Source: Pyropia haitanensis | Taxonomy: Eukaryota > Rhodophyta > Bangiophyceae > Bangiales > Bangiaceae | NCBI GenBank assembly: GCA_008729055.1 | Contig: SDUX01000008.1 | Coordinates: forward strand, 2,170,001 to 2,234,000 | Length of the DNA stretch: 64,000 nucleotides | Direction: 5' to 3' | Part shown: in pieces, positions 11,915-24,382 of the stretch | Layout of the letters: each line of letters starts with the position of its first letter | Position numbering within the stretch: the first letter of the stretch is position 1 | Notes under the pieces: model-generated | The model's database searches: none | The model's input: the letters and a program-made list of their open reading frames with translations, nothing else | Told to the model about the DNA's origin: nothing | Translations under genes and position numbers: made by a program

Positions 11915-14900
11915 ACGGCGACGGCGGCGGCGGCGGCGGTGGATGTCTGCCGACGCGGCTCACCGGCTAGGTAGGGGGAAACGGGGGGGGTGTCGGTGGA
12001 GAGGAGGGGGGCGGCCACGCCGCCGGCCGCCCGCGCCGACGGCCCGCCGCGGCAGCGGCGGCGACGGTGCGCGCGGCGACGCGCAGCGGCGGCGGGGGGG
12101 GACGCGCGGCGGCTGGTCCGTGGCCGACGGCGGGCGCGCCAATCGGCGGGGGGGGGGGGGGGGGGGGGGTGCGCCGCCGCCGCGCGCCGCGGGGGGTGGT
12201 CGTCTGCCGCTCGGCCGGTGTGGGCGGGCGGGGAGGCGGGGGGGGGCGGTGGGGCGGTGGGCGCACGCCGTGGGGGGAGGGGGGGGGGTGGGTGGGGGGG
12301 GGGGGGGGGGGGGGGGGGTGGTGCCGCCGGTGGCGGCACGACGCGGGGCGGGGTGGGGTGGGACGGCGTGGCGGGTGGTCGGGCGGCCGCGTCGGTGGTA
12401 CGGGGGCGGGACGCGGGGGGGAGCTGCCGGCAGCGGCGGTGGCGGGGAGGGAGGGGGGGGGGGGGGGTGGGGTGGGACGCCCGCGAGCGGGAGTGGGGAT
12501 GGCGCTGCGGGGAGCGGCGGCCGGTAGAGGGGGCAGGGGGGGGGGGGAGGGGGGTGGTGGTGCGGCAACGTGCGCGTGCGGCGGGCTGGGGCGGCGTGGC
12601 GCCGCGACGCCGGCGGCGTTTGAAAAAAAAAGAGGGAGGCGGCGCGCAGTGGCGTGGCGCGCCACCCGAGGGGGCGGCGGTCGTGGGGGGGGCGGACGGG
12701 GGGCGCCGTCGCTGCCGCGGTGGTGGCGGCCGCCGCGGCGGCGGCGGCGGCGGCGGCGGCGGTGGCTACGGCCGACCGACGCGGGATGTCGGCAGCACGC
12801 GACCAGCTCCACGCCGCCCCCCCCGCTCCGCCCCGCAGGCAATGCGGACGCGGGTGCCCCCCGTTTGAAGTTTTGAAATTGGGGGGGGGGCCGCCCCCCG
12901 CCGCGGGTGCCGCGCGCGGGCCGCGGCCGCGGGTGGCGCGACCGCACGGCCCAGGTCTCGACCCGCCAACGTCGCGCGTCCCCCCCCACGGAACGTGGGT
13001 GGGGTACGGGAAATTCTTTTTGTGTTGGTGTCGTCAAGTGGGACTTGAACACGTGGCGGCGGGATGGTGCTGGACGCGTGACCAGGTCGGACGCGTTTGT
13101 AGGCGCTCCACGAGGACTGGCGGCAGCCTGGGGGGGGGGTGCGCCCCCCGCCACGCTCTTGGTTGCCGCGGGATCGCACGCGGACGAGGCCGCCTCGGGG
13201 GGGTGGCGGCGCCACTGGAGAAGCGGGACGGCCGTAGCGCCCCCGGCGGTGGCGACCGCAGCCGTGGGCGGGCCGTCGTCCAGCGCCTCGCGTCGCCGTC
13301 GAGCGTTTGCCGCGCCGAGGAGGACGGCGGCGGCGGGTGGACGCAGGCGGCACCGGCGTGGCGACGCCAACCCAGTTGCAGGGGAGCGGTGTGCCCCCGT
13401 TCACCGGCACGTGCCTTGCCGGCGGTGTAGGGGTGCTGCCGACGGCGCCCGTGCACACCTCGACGCCCGCACCGCCACACTGGCGCGAGGTGCCCTGTGG
13501 ATGGGGCGGCGAACGCGCAGGGCGGGTGGTGTGGGCGGTGGCTGGCGTCGATGAGCTGGGGCAGGCGTTGGGGGGAAGCGGAAAAGACGGTGGAGCGGCT
13601 GCCGCGGCCGCCCAAACGCCGGACCTACGAGGGGAGTGTTGCGGGGGTGGGAGGTTGGGTGGTGCCCATCCGGCTGCTTGGCAGCCTAGGATGCTGGCGC
13701 CCAGCTGGGCAACGGCGGCGTGGGGACGCGGGCAGCAGCGCTGTGGCGTGCCCACGGACAACAGGGCGGCGGTGTGGGGAGGCTCGGCACGGCGGCAATT
13801 ACCTCCCAAAGAGCAGTCTGCTGGGGGGCTCGGTCCACAGGGGGCGCTCGTCCCTCCGCGGCGCGCGCCGTGGCACGGACCGGAGGTAGCTTGGCGTCGT
13901 CTCCCTCGCTGCGGTCACCGTGCGCGGATCAGCAAAGGGATTCTCTGTAGGAACCCGGGGGAGGGAATCCCCCTCTTCAAGACCCCCAGACAGGGATGAT
14001 GGCACGTACATCATGTACACGATGCGAGGCGGGCTCACGCGGCCGACGCTTGCCAACCTCACGTTCGGACGCTGGGGCGGTGCCACCGGCATGGGCTGGC
14101 GATCACAACACGGCGTGGCCACGGTCGCCAAAAAAAATTTTTTCGGCCCCCTCTGGCCGGCGTCCGCTGCAGACCGGGCCAAGGCAGGTGTTTGTTGGTC
14201 CGCCCCCACGCGCGCCGGTGGTGGCCCGCCGGACGCGCTGGCCGCGCATCCAGACGCGGCCGCCCGGGCCGCGGTCCTCCCGCCCACGCCGACGGGGCGG
14301 TCCCGCCTTGGTCCGCCGCCGCGGCGATCCACTGAAATCCCTGATCTCGCGCGACCGATCCGGCGCGCAAAATCATCCGGGAGGGGGGGGGTGGGCGGCG
14401 GAGAGCGGGGTGGCCTTGTGGCCAGCGCCTTTGCTGTGTGGATGGTGTCTCCTCCCCGCCGCCGTCCCGCTCCCACCAGCCATCTGCAGAAGCACGCCGG
14501 CGGTGAAATGGAAAAGTGAACTCAATATGGGGGCCATCCATCTCCCGCTCCACACTGCCTCGCCAGGCCGCTCACCATTGGCTCGGGCCTCGGGCGGGCC
14601 AGTGGCCGCCGCCGCCGACGCAGCCTTCCCGTCTGGAAGCGGCCTGTGAGCGCCATCGAGCCACGTGGGCGGTCCACGTCGTGCTGCCCCGGCCGACACA
14701 CAAATATCCGCCAACGAGGGGGCATTGGATCCTCGCTCTCATCGTGCCGCAGGCAGCGCAGGGGCATCTCCGAGCCCGCCCCTCTGGCTCGTAGGGGCAG
14801 GTTCTTCCATTTCGCCATAGCCAGTGCCGGGTCTGGCGCCCATCGCGCAGTCTTGTGCAAGCTGCGGTTTACCGCTCCGCCCCCCGCCGCCGCCGCCCGC

Positions 14901-15907
14901 GGGCCCGTTGGCCCACCCGTCAATGGCCGAAATCGCCCCGTTGGCCGTATCTGCTTGCCGGTCCGCGGGCGGCGGGCCCCACGAGCCGCCGCCTGGCCCC
15001 GTCGCGCGGGGTCTTGCCATAGGTGCTGCCAGCGGGCCGCTGGGGGCGGGGGGGGGGGGAGCGGCCAGATCGAGCCCGCCGGCGCGTCGTGCCCCACCCC
15101 CCACGGCAAGCGTCAAAGAGGGGGGGGTCCGAGACCTCCCAGTTTCGATGACCGGCTCTGCCGGTTCGGGGGGCAGACCGAGCTGTGGGCGGCTCTCCGT
15201 GCCTCTCGCCCCCCCCCCGGCCCCTTCTCGCTCTCTGTCTCCTCTTGGGCGCGCCGAAGAGAGCGCCCGCGGTCGCGGTCGCAGGTCGGGGCGGCTGTCA
15301 CCCGCCCCGATTGGGGCGCGATCCCCCCCCCCCCAGCGGCCGCACCTGTTCAGAGCCCATTGGCTGATTTTTTTTCCCGGTGCCCACACAGCCGCGTGCG
15401 TGTGGGGGGGAGGGGGACGGGGCCGTCGACCTACGGCGGTCTTGCATGCGCCCGCATGCGCCCGCGTCCCTATTTGCCGACGACGCCCGGGTATTTTGTT
15501 GTTCTTTTTCTTTTTCGCTCCGCTCCGCCTGCGCGTTTCCGTTGTAGTATTGTCCACGCGAGCTGCGGCGGCCGCGGCGGCCGCCCACCCACCCCCCCCC
15601 CCCCCCCACCCCTCTTTGGCTGGTCCCGCCGTGCTCCGCCTGTCTCTTCCCTGTTCCCCCGGTGGCACGGCCGCCGTCAGCCGGGGTGGTGGGGTGGGGT
15701 GGTGGTGTGCGTGGCGTCCCGGTTCCCTTTGTGCGGCGGGTGCGTCCTTGGTGGGGTGGGTGGGGGGGGAGCGGGGGCGCGGTCCACGGCGTGCGCCGCC
15801 GCCGCAGGCGCGCGGCCGCAGGCGCGGCGCGCGCGGCGTTGCGCCGCCGCGCTCCCACCGCCGACGCGGCGACGCGGTCCCCGCCCACGCGGCGACCAGA
15901 CCCGCCC

Positions 15908-15947
<40 letters not shown>

Positions 15948-16080
15948 CGCCGCCGCCGACGCCGTCGCCCGCGGCTGCTGCCGCCGCCAACCCCCGCCGC
16001 CGCCCGCCACCCGCCGACCGCCGACCGCCGACCGCCGACCGCCAACCGCCGACCGCCGACGGCCGCTGCGGCGGCCGCGC

Positions 16081-16129
<49 letters not shown>

Positions 16130-17001
16130 GGCGCCGCGTCGACCGTCGGCGGCGGCGCGCCGCCGGCGGGGCGGCCGCGCCCGCGGTCGGCCGCGTCGAC
16201 GCGGCCCACGCGGCCGCCGTCGACGGCGCGGCGGCGCCCGCGGCGGCCGGCCGGTCGCTGCCGCCGCGGCCGCGCGGGGCGCACGGCGGCACGGCCGCCG
16301 CGCGGCCGTCGCGGCGCCCGCCGCCGCCGCCGGCGCGGTGACCAGCCGCCGTGGGGGCCACCCGGGGGGTAGAGGGGGATAGGCTAGGGCGCGGCGGCCG
16401 CGAGGGACCGACCGACCGTCGGCGGGGGGGGGAGGGGTGGGGGGTGGGTGGGTGGGTGAGTGGGTTGGTGGGGGGGGGGGGGGGGGGGGGGTGGCGACGT
16501 GGCCGCGCGCCCCGCCGCTGCGCGTGCAGTTCCCACCCGCGTCTGCCTCGCCACGCACACGCACCGCGGAGGGGGTGGGGGGGGGGGGGGGGGGTCCCAC
16601 ACGCCGTCGCCCGCCGCACCCCGCCCGTCCTCTACGGCCGCGTCGACGCGGCCACGCGGTGTGCCGGCGCGAGGGTGTGTGCGGGTTTTGTGCAGAGGGG
16701 AGCGGCGAGCGGCGGGGGGTGGGGGGGTGTGTGGTGGGTGGGGGTGGGGGGGTCGTGTCTTTGCTGTCGGACCCGCGGCTGGGCACCTAGGCATCGGCGC
16801 TGCGCCGGGGGGGGTGGGGGTCATTGGGCACGCATCCGTGGGGGGGAAGCGGCGGGCGCGCAGGTGTTGGGAGGGGGGGAGGGGGGGGGGGGGGGGGGGG
16901 GTGAGGAGAGGGAAGAGACGCTTGCCGCCTTGGCGGGTCATGCGCGGCCCGCCCGACGCGTCCGTGCCTGCTGCAACGGCGCGTGGCGGCCCGGCCGGCC
17001 T

Positions 17002-17032
<31 letters not shown>

Positions 17033-17105
17033 GCGGGTCGGGTCGCGGGCGGCGGCGCGCGCGGCGCGGCGCGGGCGGCGGCGGCGCGAGGCGGCGGCCG
17101 CCCAG
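11570..17105. other. Repeat-dominated stretch without a supported gene
   Basis: About 5.5 kb of poly-G runs, CGG/CCG arrays and strongly skewed blocks (G-rich on the plus strand from 11600 to 12700 and again from 16400 to 16920). Long open frames exist on both strands but translate to Gly, Arg, Pro or Ala runs with no domain. The segment 13880-14900 is less biased and might hold exons or an old insertion, but I recognise nothing in it. A short A/T palindrome (eight A then six T) lies near 14129-14142. Parts near 16900-17105 may be the 5' leader of the following gene. Confidence 0.4.
16011..16061. repeat. 7-bp tandem repeat (CCGACCG)n
   Basis: About seven copies of a heptamer, one with CCAACCG instead, within a wider CCG-rich block. 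A unit of seven bases is not a multiple of three, which argues against this part being coding. Confidence 0.75.
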
Positions 17106-20100
17106 ATGGCCGCGTCGCGGCCGCCCGCCGCGTCGCGGATCGGGTCGACGCCGTATGACTCGCTCGCGGACCTGTCCGCGATGGCCGCGCACGCGACGGT
17201 GGCGGCGGGGGCGGGGGGCGCCGGGGGGGGGGGGCGCCCCGCGTGTGCCGACGCCCCGCCCGCCGGCGCGGCGGCGTCGACGCCCGCCGGCGGGGGGGCG
17301 GCGGCACCGGGCGGCGGCGGCGGCGGCGGCGGGGGGGGGGGCGGGGGGGGGGGCGCCGCCCCGCCGGCGGCCGGCCTGCCCCGCGACTCGCTGACGGACC
17401 TGTGGGACGCGGCGGCGCCGCTGGCGCGGCGCCGCCGCGCCGCGGGTGGCGGCGGCGGCGAGCCGCTGCCGGCCACGACCGCGGCGGCGGCGGCGGCGGC
17501 GGCCGCCGCGGCCGCGGCGGGGTGTGGCGGCGGCGCGATCGGGCTTGCCGCGCCGGCGGCGGGCGCGGCCGACGGGTGCAACGGCGGCGGCGTCGGCGGC
17601 GACGGCGGCGACGGCGACGGCGACGGCGGCGCGCCGTGCGCGGGCCCGCAGCTGGCGCGCCACGACTCGCTGCAGGCGCTGTCGGGGCTGGCGGCGAGCG
17701 AGAGCGAGGACGCCATCTCCCGCTCCGCGTCGCCCGCGTCGCCGGGCAGCAGCGGCAGCAGCGGCAGCGTCAGCGGCGACTCGATGAGTGACAGCGACGG
17801 CGGGTCGACGGGGAGCGACGGGGGGGTGCCGCCGGTCGAGGGGGGGGGGTCACCGGCTGGGGGGGGGGGGGGGGGGGGGTGCCCCGACCGCGGCGGGCCA
17901 AGCGACGGCAGCGGCGGCGGCGGCGGCGCCGACGGGGAGTGCGGGCGGCGCGGTGGCGGCTGGGGGCGGCGGCGGCGGCGGCGGTGGCGGCGGCGGGGAT
18001 CCGCTGTCGCAGGCGGTGACGGCCAAGGGCGCGGACGCGCCCGACCGCAAAAAGCCCAAGAAGAAGCCAAAGACGGTGACGGAGGAGGACACGCCCCGGG
18101 ACGGCAGCATTGTCGTGCACGGCGTCGACGGCGACGGCCGGCAGCGGCTGGTGCGGGTGGCGCCCGGCCAGACGCTGCTGGCGCTGTCGGGGCTCGGCCT
18201 CAAGGGGGTCTCGCTCGACGCGCTGACAACGTCGGTGGACGTGGCGCACGCCATCACCGAGGTGACGCTCGCGGCCAATGAGCTCGACTATGTGGACCTG
18301 TCGCCGCTCGCGTGGTGCCCGCGGCTGGTGGCGCTGAGCCTGAATGGCAACGCGCTGCTGCGGGTGGATCTGGCGCCGCTGGCGGCGTGCAAGAAGCTCG
18401 AGCGGATATGGCTGCACGGCAACCAGCTGGAGCGGGTGGACCTGGCGCCGCTCGCCGCGTGCACCGCGCTGCGGTCGCTGTACCTGGACAAGAACCGGCT
18501 CGACGATGTGAGCGTGGACCTCGGGCCGCTGACGCGGCTGCCGACGCTGCGGTCCCTGCGGCTGGGCGGGAACAAGCTGGGCGGCTTTCTCGACGTGGCG
18601 CCGCTGGTCGGCTCCAAGCTCAGCCTCATTGACGTGGACGGCAGCGTGACGCTCGTCGCCAGCACCGCGGCGGTCGCCAACGTGACCGCGCCGGCGCTGC
18701 GCAAGCGCGCGGGCTCCATCTCGTGGGTGACGCCGACGCCAAGACCGCTCCAGAAATCCGGCGGCCGCCGCTCCCCGGCGGCGGGGCGGGACGGCGGCAG
18801 CGGCGACAGCAGCGTGTGCGTGACGCCGTCGTCGTCCACGGCGGCCTCGTCGGCGGGTCTGGCCGAGCCCGGCGATAGCTACGGCTCCCTCGACGCGGAT
18901 GGCGGGCCGGCGGCCGCGTCGGCGCTGCCGCCGACGCCGCCCGCGGGCGTCAGCGGCGCCACCGCGTCGGTCATCCTGCCCGCCAATAGCCAGACGCGGC
19001 GGGTCGGGCTGGTGCGCTCCTCGCCGCCATCGTCGGCGGGCCGGTCGCCGCCGCCGTTGGCGCGGCGGTCCGCGCCGGCGCGGCCGGCGCCGCCAGAGCC
19101 CGCGCCGCGGACGTTTGTGTTTTCGGGCGGTGGCAGCGTCTCGCCGCCGTCCCCGTTTGTGTCGGACGGCAGCCAGGGGCTGCTGCGCCACCCGAAACGC
19201 GATGCGGGCGGGCTCCACGGCATGGACCGGGACAGCTGCCTCGACGATGGCGCCAGCGGCGCATTAGACGGCAACGCGCCGCGGGTGGGGAGCCTCCTGT
19301 CGGCGAATGGGGTGCCCGTGTCGGCGGCCGACGCGCTGGGCCTGTCGCCGCCGTCGAGCTCTGGCGGCGGCGGCGGCGACATGATGCTGTCGGAAACGTC
19401 GGGCGCGCCGCGGCCGGCGCCGTCGGTCATCCACGTGCTGCTCATTGGCTTCCGCCGGCTGTCCCGGTACGCGGTGGAAGACACGCTCGTCGCGTGTGGG
19501 CGGGTCATGATTGACGCGCTGACGCTCGAGGCGGTGCTCAAAGATCCGGCGTCGCTCCGGCGGGCGCACGTTGTGCTGGTGCAGGCGCCCGGGATCGACG
19601 CGCTGCAGCGGGTGCGACGCGTGGCGGGGCCCATCCCCATCTTTGTTATCGGCTCGGAGCGGTACCGCAACACGCCCGCGGGCGACGCGGCCGTCGCGGC
19701 GGGGTCCACCTTTTGCCACGACCCACTCGCCAAGGACGATGGGCACCGCATCTTCTCCACGGCCGTCCGGTATGCGCGGAACTGTGGGGGGACCAAGGCG
19801 GCCAAGGCGGCTGCTGCGACCAAGGCGGATGCGGGGTGCGCCCACCCAGAGGACGCGGAGCTCGATGCCGCACGCATCTCGGAGCGGATGGCGGTGGAAG
19901 CGGCGTTTGCGGACCTGGGCAATGAGGCGTCCCTGGACGAGCTGGGTGACGTGGCCAAGGCGGTGGGCCTGCCGCGCTGCGCGGCGCCGCTGCTGTTCCG
20001 CGCCGCCCGGCAGATGCAGAATGGGCGGGGGGTGCTCTCCTCCCGCGTCGACCTCGAGTCGTTTATGCGGCTGTGGAGGAGTACGCTCGCGCCCGAGCCC

Positions 20101-21150
20101 GACACGGACGCGCGGCTGTACGTGCTGTTGGCGTCGCCGCGGTCGCCAGCGGCGGCGGGGGTGGGCGCGGTGCACACGGCGCGCGGGGCGCGGCCGCGGG
20201 CGACCGCGGCGGCGGCGGCGGCGGCTGCGCACGGCGGCGACGTGCTGGCGCGCAAAATGTCGGGCGGCGCCTCCCACCGCTCCCGCGCCGCCCGCTCGGG
20301 CGGGGGCGTGTCGGTCAAGGCCCTCGAGGCGCTGGTGGCGGCGTTTATGGACGAGCAGCGGCCGCGGTTTGGCCCCCACTCGGCGGTCAAGGTGGAGGAA
20401 GCGGCGGTGATTGGCGCGTCGACGCTGACGATGGCGCTCCACGGGGACTCGCGCTCGTCCCGCCCATTAACCGAGGCGGAGCTGCGCAAGCGGAACCTCA
20501 ACCGGGCGCTTATCGCCGCGGAGAATGGCAAGTACTTTGGGGTGGCGTCGGGGCTCGCGCCGGAGCGGCTGCGGTCGGTCAAGGCGGGCTTTGCGGCCGC
20601 CGCGGGCCTCCCCGTCGGCGCCGGCTCGTCCGCGTCGGCGCTCGGCTACAGCCTCTCCCTCCACGACGTGCAGCGGCTCAACGCGAGCCGCGGCGCGCTC
20701 ATTCCCCGTGCCGTCGACGGCGTCCTATCAGCGCACTGCGACGGGCGCAAGCGGATGGGCCTCGGCGAGTTTGCCCGCCTGTCGACGGCCCTCTCAGAGC
20801 CCGGCTCCCTCGCGTCGGCCGAGTACCTGTTTGCGGCGCTCGACTCGGACATGGACGGGTACTGGTCGCCCGCGGATGTGCGGCACGTACATATGGAGAA
20901 GGAGCGGCTGCTGCTGCGCGACGCGCTCGTCATTAGCGACGTCAAGGACGTGTGGTCGTGCCTCGTGGACATGATCCGCCCGGCCGACGAGCTCCGCGGC
21001 ATCAGCCGCTCTGAGTTCCTGCGACTCGACCACAAGGACCGCAAGGTGGTGCTCCACAGTCTGGCGTTCAAGGACGATGACATGGCCGTGCTCAACATCC
21101 GCAAGACGCTCAAAGCGGCGCACGGCACCAGCCGCCCCGTCTCCCTTTGA
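17106..21150 (+). CDS. LRR / receiver-like / PP2A B''-type EF-hand protein
   Basis: Large multidomain protein, probably a signalling scaffold or phosphatase regulator. The start ATG at 17106 (MAASRPPAASRIGS) is the first in frame after an upstream stop. The N-terminal part is Gly/Ala-rich with Ser-acidic islands (DSLADLS, RDSLTDLW, RHDSLQALSG, each a short repeat of the same motif). A frame change occurs in G runs between about 17840 and 17990. Then follow a basic patch (DRKKPKKKPK), four to five leucine-rich repeats (18250-18640; LSLNGNAL, IWLHGNQL, LYLDKNRL, LRLGGNKL), a Ser/Pro linker, a receiver-like fold (19430-19740; HVLLIGFRR ... PIPIFVIGSERYRN ... FCHDPL), and a C-terminal region like the B'' regulatory subunits of PP2A. 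That region has an EF-hand loop at 20841-20876 (DSDMDGYWSPAD) followed by DMIRPADELRGISRSEFLRL. In the receiver-like part, the usual phosphoacceptor Asp and the Lys before Pro are not where expected. Each domain is seen with fair confidence; the combined role is inference. Confidence 0.8.
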
Positions 21151-21301
21151 CGGTCGCCCCGCCCTCACGGGCGAGGGTGCGGGAAGGGGATGGCAGCACG
21201 GGCGGGCACGGGAGGGGCGGGTGGGGTCGACGGAGGTGATGGATGTGGACGGTGCACGGCGGATGGTCGGTGGCGCCGTGGACATATGTATTTTCTTTGT
21301 A

Positions 21302-22089
21302 TTATGCATACGCGGACGTGTCTGTTGTGTCTTTTATTCTCTTCTCTGGCCAATGTTGTGTTTTTCTCTCTCTTTTATTCTCTGCGCAACTCGTGGTGTG
21401 TGTGTGTGTGCTCGGCTGTGTTGTACTTTCCTTCCCTCTCCGCTTTTGTGTTTCTTTATCATTGTTTCCCCCTCTCTTGTGTTTTTCGTGTTTTCTTTCT
21501 TCTAATCGTATGGCGTCCGATCGGCTCGTGTGAGCGTGTGCGCGTGTGTCCGCGTGTGTGACCGCGTGTGTGTGCGCGTGTGCGTTACGCTTCCGCCGCT
21601 GGGTGATGTTTATTGTTGGCGGCCGCCAGCGTCCTCGGCCCACTCGCGTGTCGGCCATTCTCCGCCCGATTCGGCCCCCCAGCCGCGCCCCGCTCCCCAC
21701 TGTGACCGACCTCTGTGGCGTGTGTCCAGCTACTCTTGGGGCTAAACCCACCGTCCCAAGCCACGCGCCCCCGCCCTTCCGCTCCCGTCGCCATCGCCGG
21801 CTCGCTGGGGTCACCGCCCGCGTCGCAGCGCCCGCCCCCCCTACCCATGCACCAGCCGCGGGCCGGCGGCGTCCGCCCCATCCGCCGCGGCGGCGGCCCC
21901 CCCCCCCCGGTAGCCACGGGCAGCGCCACCCCCCCCCCCCACCCACCCCCGCCACCAGCCCCGGCCGGCCAAACGCGCGGAGGCCCACCCGCCGGAGGGG
22001 CGTGCAGAAGAGCGTCACCGAGTTGGCCGCCACCACCTCCACCTCCACCCAGTCACCGACGGTGGCCCGCCGGGGGCGGCCGTCGCCGC

Positions 22090-22136
<47 letters not shown>

Positions 22137-24178
22137 CCGTCGCCACCGGGGAGCACCGCGTCGGCCGCAAAGAGCGCCCGCCGGTTCCCGTCTGTGCGGC
22201 CGCTCCACACCGCCCCCCCCCCGCCGTCGCCGCCGTCGCCGCGGCCGCCGCCGTCGGCGGCGGCCGCGTCGGCGGCGGCCGCCACGCCCGGCACGCGGCC
22301 GCTGCCGCGGCGGCCCGGCCCGTCGACGAGCACCAGCTGGCGGGTGCCGACGAGCGCCGCCGCCCGCGCGGCGGCGTGCGCGTGGAACGTGTCGATGACC
22401 TCGCGCAGGCGCGCCGCCTTGACGTCGGCCGGCACGTCATCGGCCAGGCGCGTCGCCGCCGACGTGCGGTCGCGCTCCGAGTAGGCAAACATAAAGGCCG
22501 CGTCGTAGCCGACGGCCGCGACCAGCCGCAGCGTCGCGTCGTGGTCGGCGGCGGTCTCGCCACAAAAGCCCGCAATCAGGTCCGTCGATAGCGCCAGGTG
22601 GCCCTCCCCCCCCGCCGCCTGCCGCAGGCCGGCCACCAGCTCCATGTACGCGGCCACCCCATACCCGCGGCGCATGCGGCCCAGCACCGCGTCCGACCCC
22701 GACTGGACGGGCACGTGGACGGCGCGGCACAGGTTGAGCGGCCCGCCGACGCCGTGGAGGTCCACCACGTCGGGCGTGTAGTCCTTGGGGTGCGGCGACG
22801 TGTACCGGATGCGCGTGTGGGGGGCCGCCTCGCACACCGCGGACAAGAGCGCGGCAAAGCCGGTGCCGCCGCCGGGCGCGGGCACCACCGCCCGGAAGCC
22901 CGCCGCCAGCGGCCGCACCCCGTCGCCACCGCCGCCGCCGCCGCCGCCGGCCAGCGGCAGCGACGACGACAAGTCCCGGTACGCATTGACGTTTTGGCCG
23001 AGGAGCGTCACCTCCCGGACGCCCTCTGCCGCCAGGCGGGCGACCTCGGCGACGACCGTGTCGGCCGGCCGGGACCGCTCCCGCCCGCGCGTCATCGGCA
23101 CCACACAGTACGCGCACGCCGAGTCACACCCGCGCATGATGGAAACGTACGCGGACGCGCCCCCCCCCCCGCCGCCCCCGTCCCGCACGGGCGCGACCTC
23201 TGCGTACGTCTCCTCTGTCGACAGCTGCACGTTGTACGCCGCGGCGGTCGGGTCGTCGGCGTCGGCAACGGCGGCCAGCAGCCGCGGCAGGTCACGGTAC
23301 GCGTCGGGGCCAACGACAATGTCGACCAGCCGGCCGGGGCCGGTGAGCAGCGACGCCTTGAGCCGCTCCGCCATGCAGCCGAGGAGCGCAACGAGCTGCT
23401 TGGGGGGTCGGCCCCGCCGCGCGGGGGGGACAGACGGAGACCCGTGCGCGTCGGCGGCCGCCAGAGCGGCGGCCGCCACGCCGCCGGGCGGGCCGCCGCC
23501 CGCGGCGGCCGCGGCGGCCGCGGCGGCCGCGGCGGCCGCGGCGGCCGCCGCGGGTGCGGCCGCCACCGGCACGGGCGGGGCCGCCGGCCGGCGGCGGCGC
23601 GGCGGCGCCCGCCGCTTCCGCTCCGCCGCCCGCAGCGCGTGGAGGCGCGCCCAGACGCGGCGCTCGGCATTGTCACGGATGGCGCACGTGTTGAGGACGA
23701 CGGCCGCCGCGGCGGCGGGCGCCGCGGCGAGCGTGTAGCCCGCGTCGAGGAGGAGGCGGCGGACGACCTCGGTGTCGGCCACGTTCATTTGGCAGCCCGC
23801 CGTCTCGAGGTAGACGGACCGGCGGGTGGGGTCGGCGGGGACGAGGCGGCCGGCGCTCGTGGGGGGAACGCCGCCCGCGGCAGCCGCAGAGGGGGGGAGC
23901 GCCGCCGGCGTGACCGCCGTGGCGGCCGCCGCGGCGGCCGCGGCGGTGGCGGCGGTGGCGGCGGTGGCGGCGGTGGCGGCGGCCGCCGCCGCCGCCGCCG
24001 CGGGGGCGGTGAGGCCAACGTTGCGGGGGCGGCCCGCCCACGGGCGCGGCGACCCGGTGGCGGCCGCGGCGGCCGCCGGCGGCGGGACCGACACAAAGTC
24101 GGCGAGTGTGAGGCCATCGGGGGGCGGGGGGGGGCGCCGCCGCTGCCGCCGCCGTGGGGGGGTTGCCGCCAATGGCGC

Positions 24179-24235
<57 letters not shown>

Positions 24236-24257
24236 GGCGGCGGGAGCGGCGGTCGTC

Positions 24258-24289
<32 letters not shown>

Positions 24290-24382
24290 TGCCGCCGCAG
24301 AGGGGGAACGCCGGCTGCCGTGGAGGGAGCGGGCGAGCAGCCGCGGCAGCCGGCCAGTGCCGGCCATGGACGGGGCGGGCAT
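21302..24382 (-). CDS. CDK5RAP1: tRNA-2-methylthio-N6-isopentenyladenosine-type methylthiotransferase (MiaB/CDK5RAP1)
   Basis: Radical-SAM enzyme that adds a methylthio group to modified adenosine 37 of tRNAs. The ATG at 24382 begins MPAPSMAGTGRLPRLLARSL, a basic amphipathic leader suggesting mitochondria (or plastid). After an Ala-rich stretch come the three Cys of the N-terminal cluster domain (ETAGCQMN, NTCAIRDNAERR, LLGCMAERLK). The radical-SAM motif is in MRGCDSACAYCVVPMTRGRERSRP (CxxxCxxC), then LLGQNVNAYRD, VPVQSGSD, STDLIAGFCGET, and a TRAM-like end (VGDWVEVEVVAANSVTL, near 21990-22050). The GCQMN and NTCAIR motifs fit the MiaB branch rather than CDKAL1. Large Gly and Ala insertions are composition-driven. 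The frame stays open after the TRAM domain to a stop at 21302, overlapping the 3' flank of the gene on the other strand. The true end is probably near 21.9-22.0 kb, hidden by poly-G runs. Confidence 0.92.

Noticed and set aside
13034..13110. tRNA-like sequence on the minus strand (GTGTTCAAGTCCCAC resembling a T-arm)
   Set aside because: The T-stem lacks two bases, no matching acceptor 5' strand or D-arm is found 60-90 bases upstream, and no anticodon arm can be drawn.
14646..16382. 578-codon plus-strand frame
   Set aside because: There is no domain, Pro/Ala/Arg runs dominate, and a 7-bp tandem repeat inside it does not keep codon phase.
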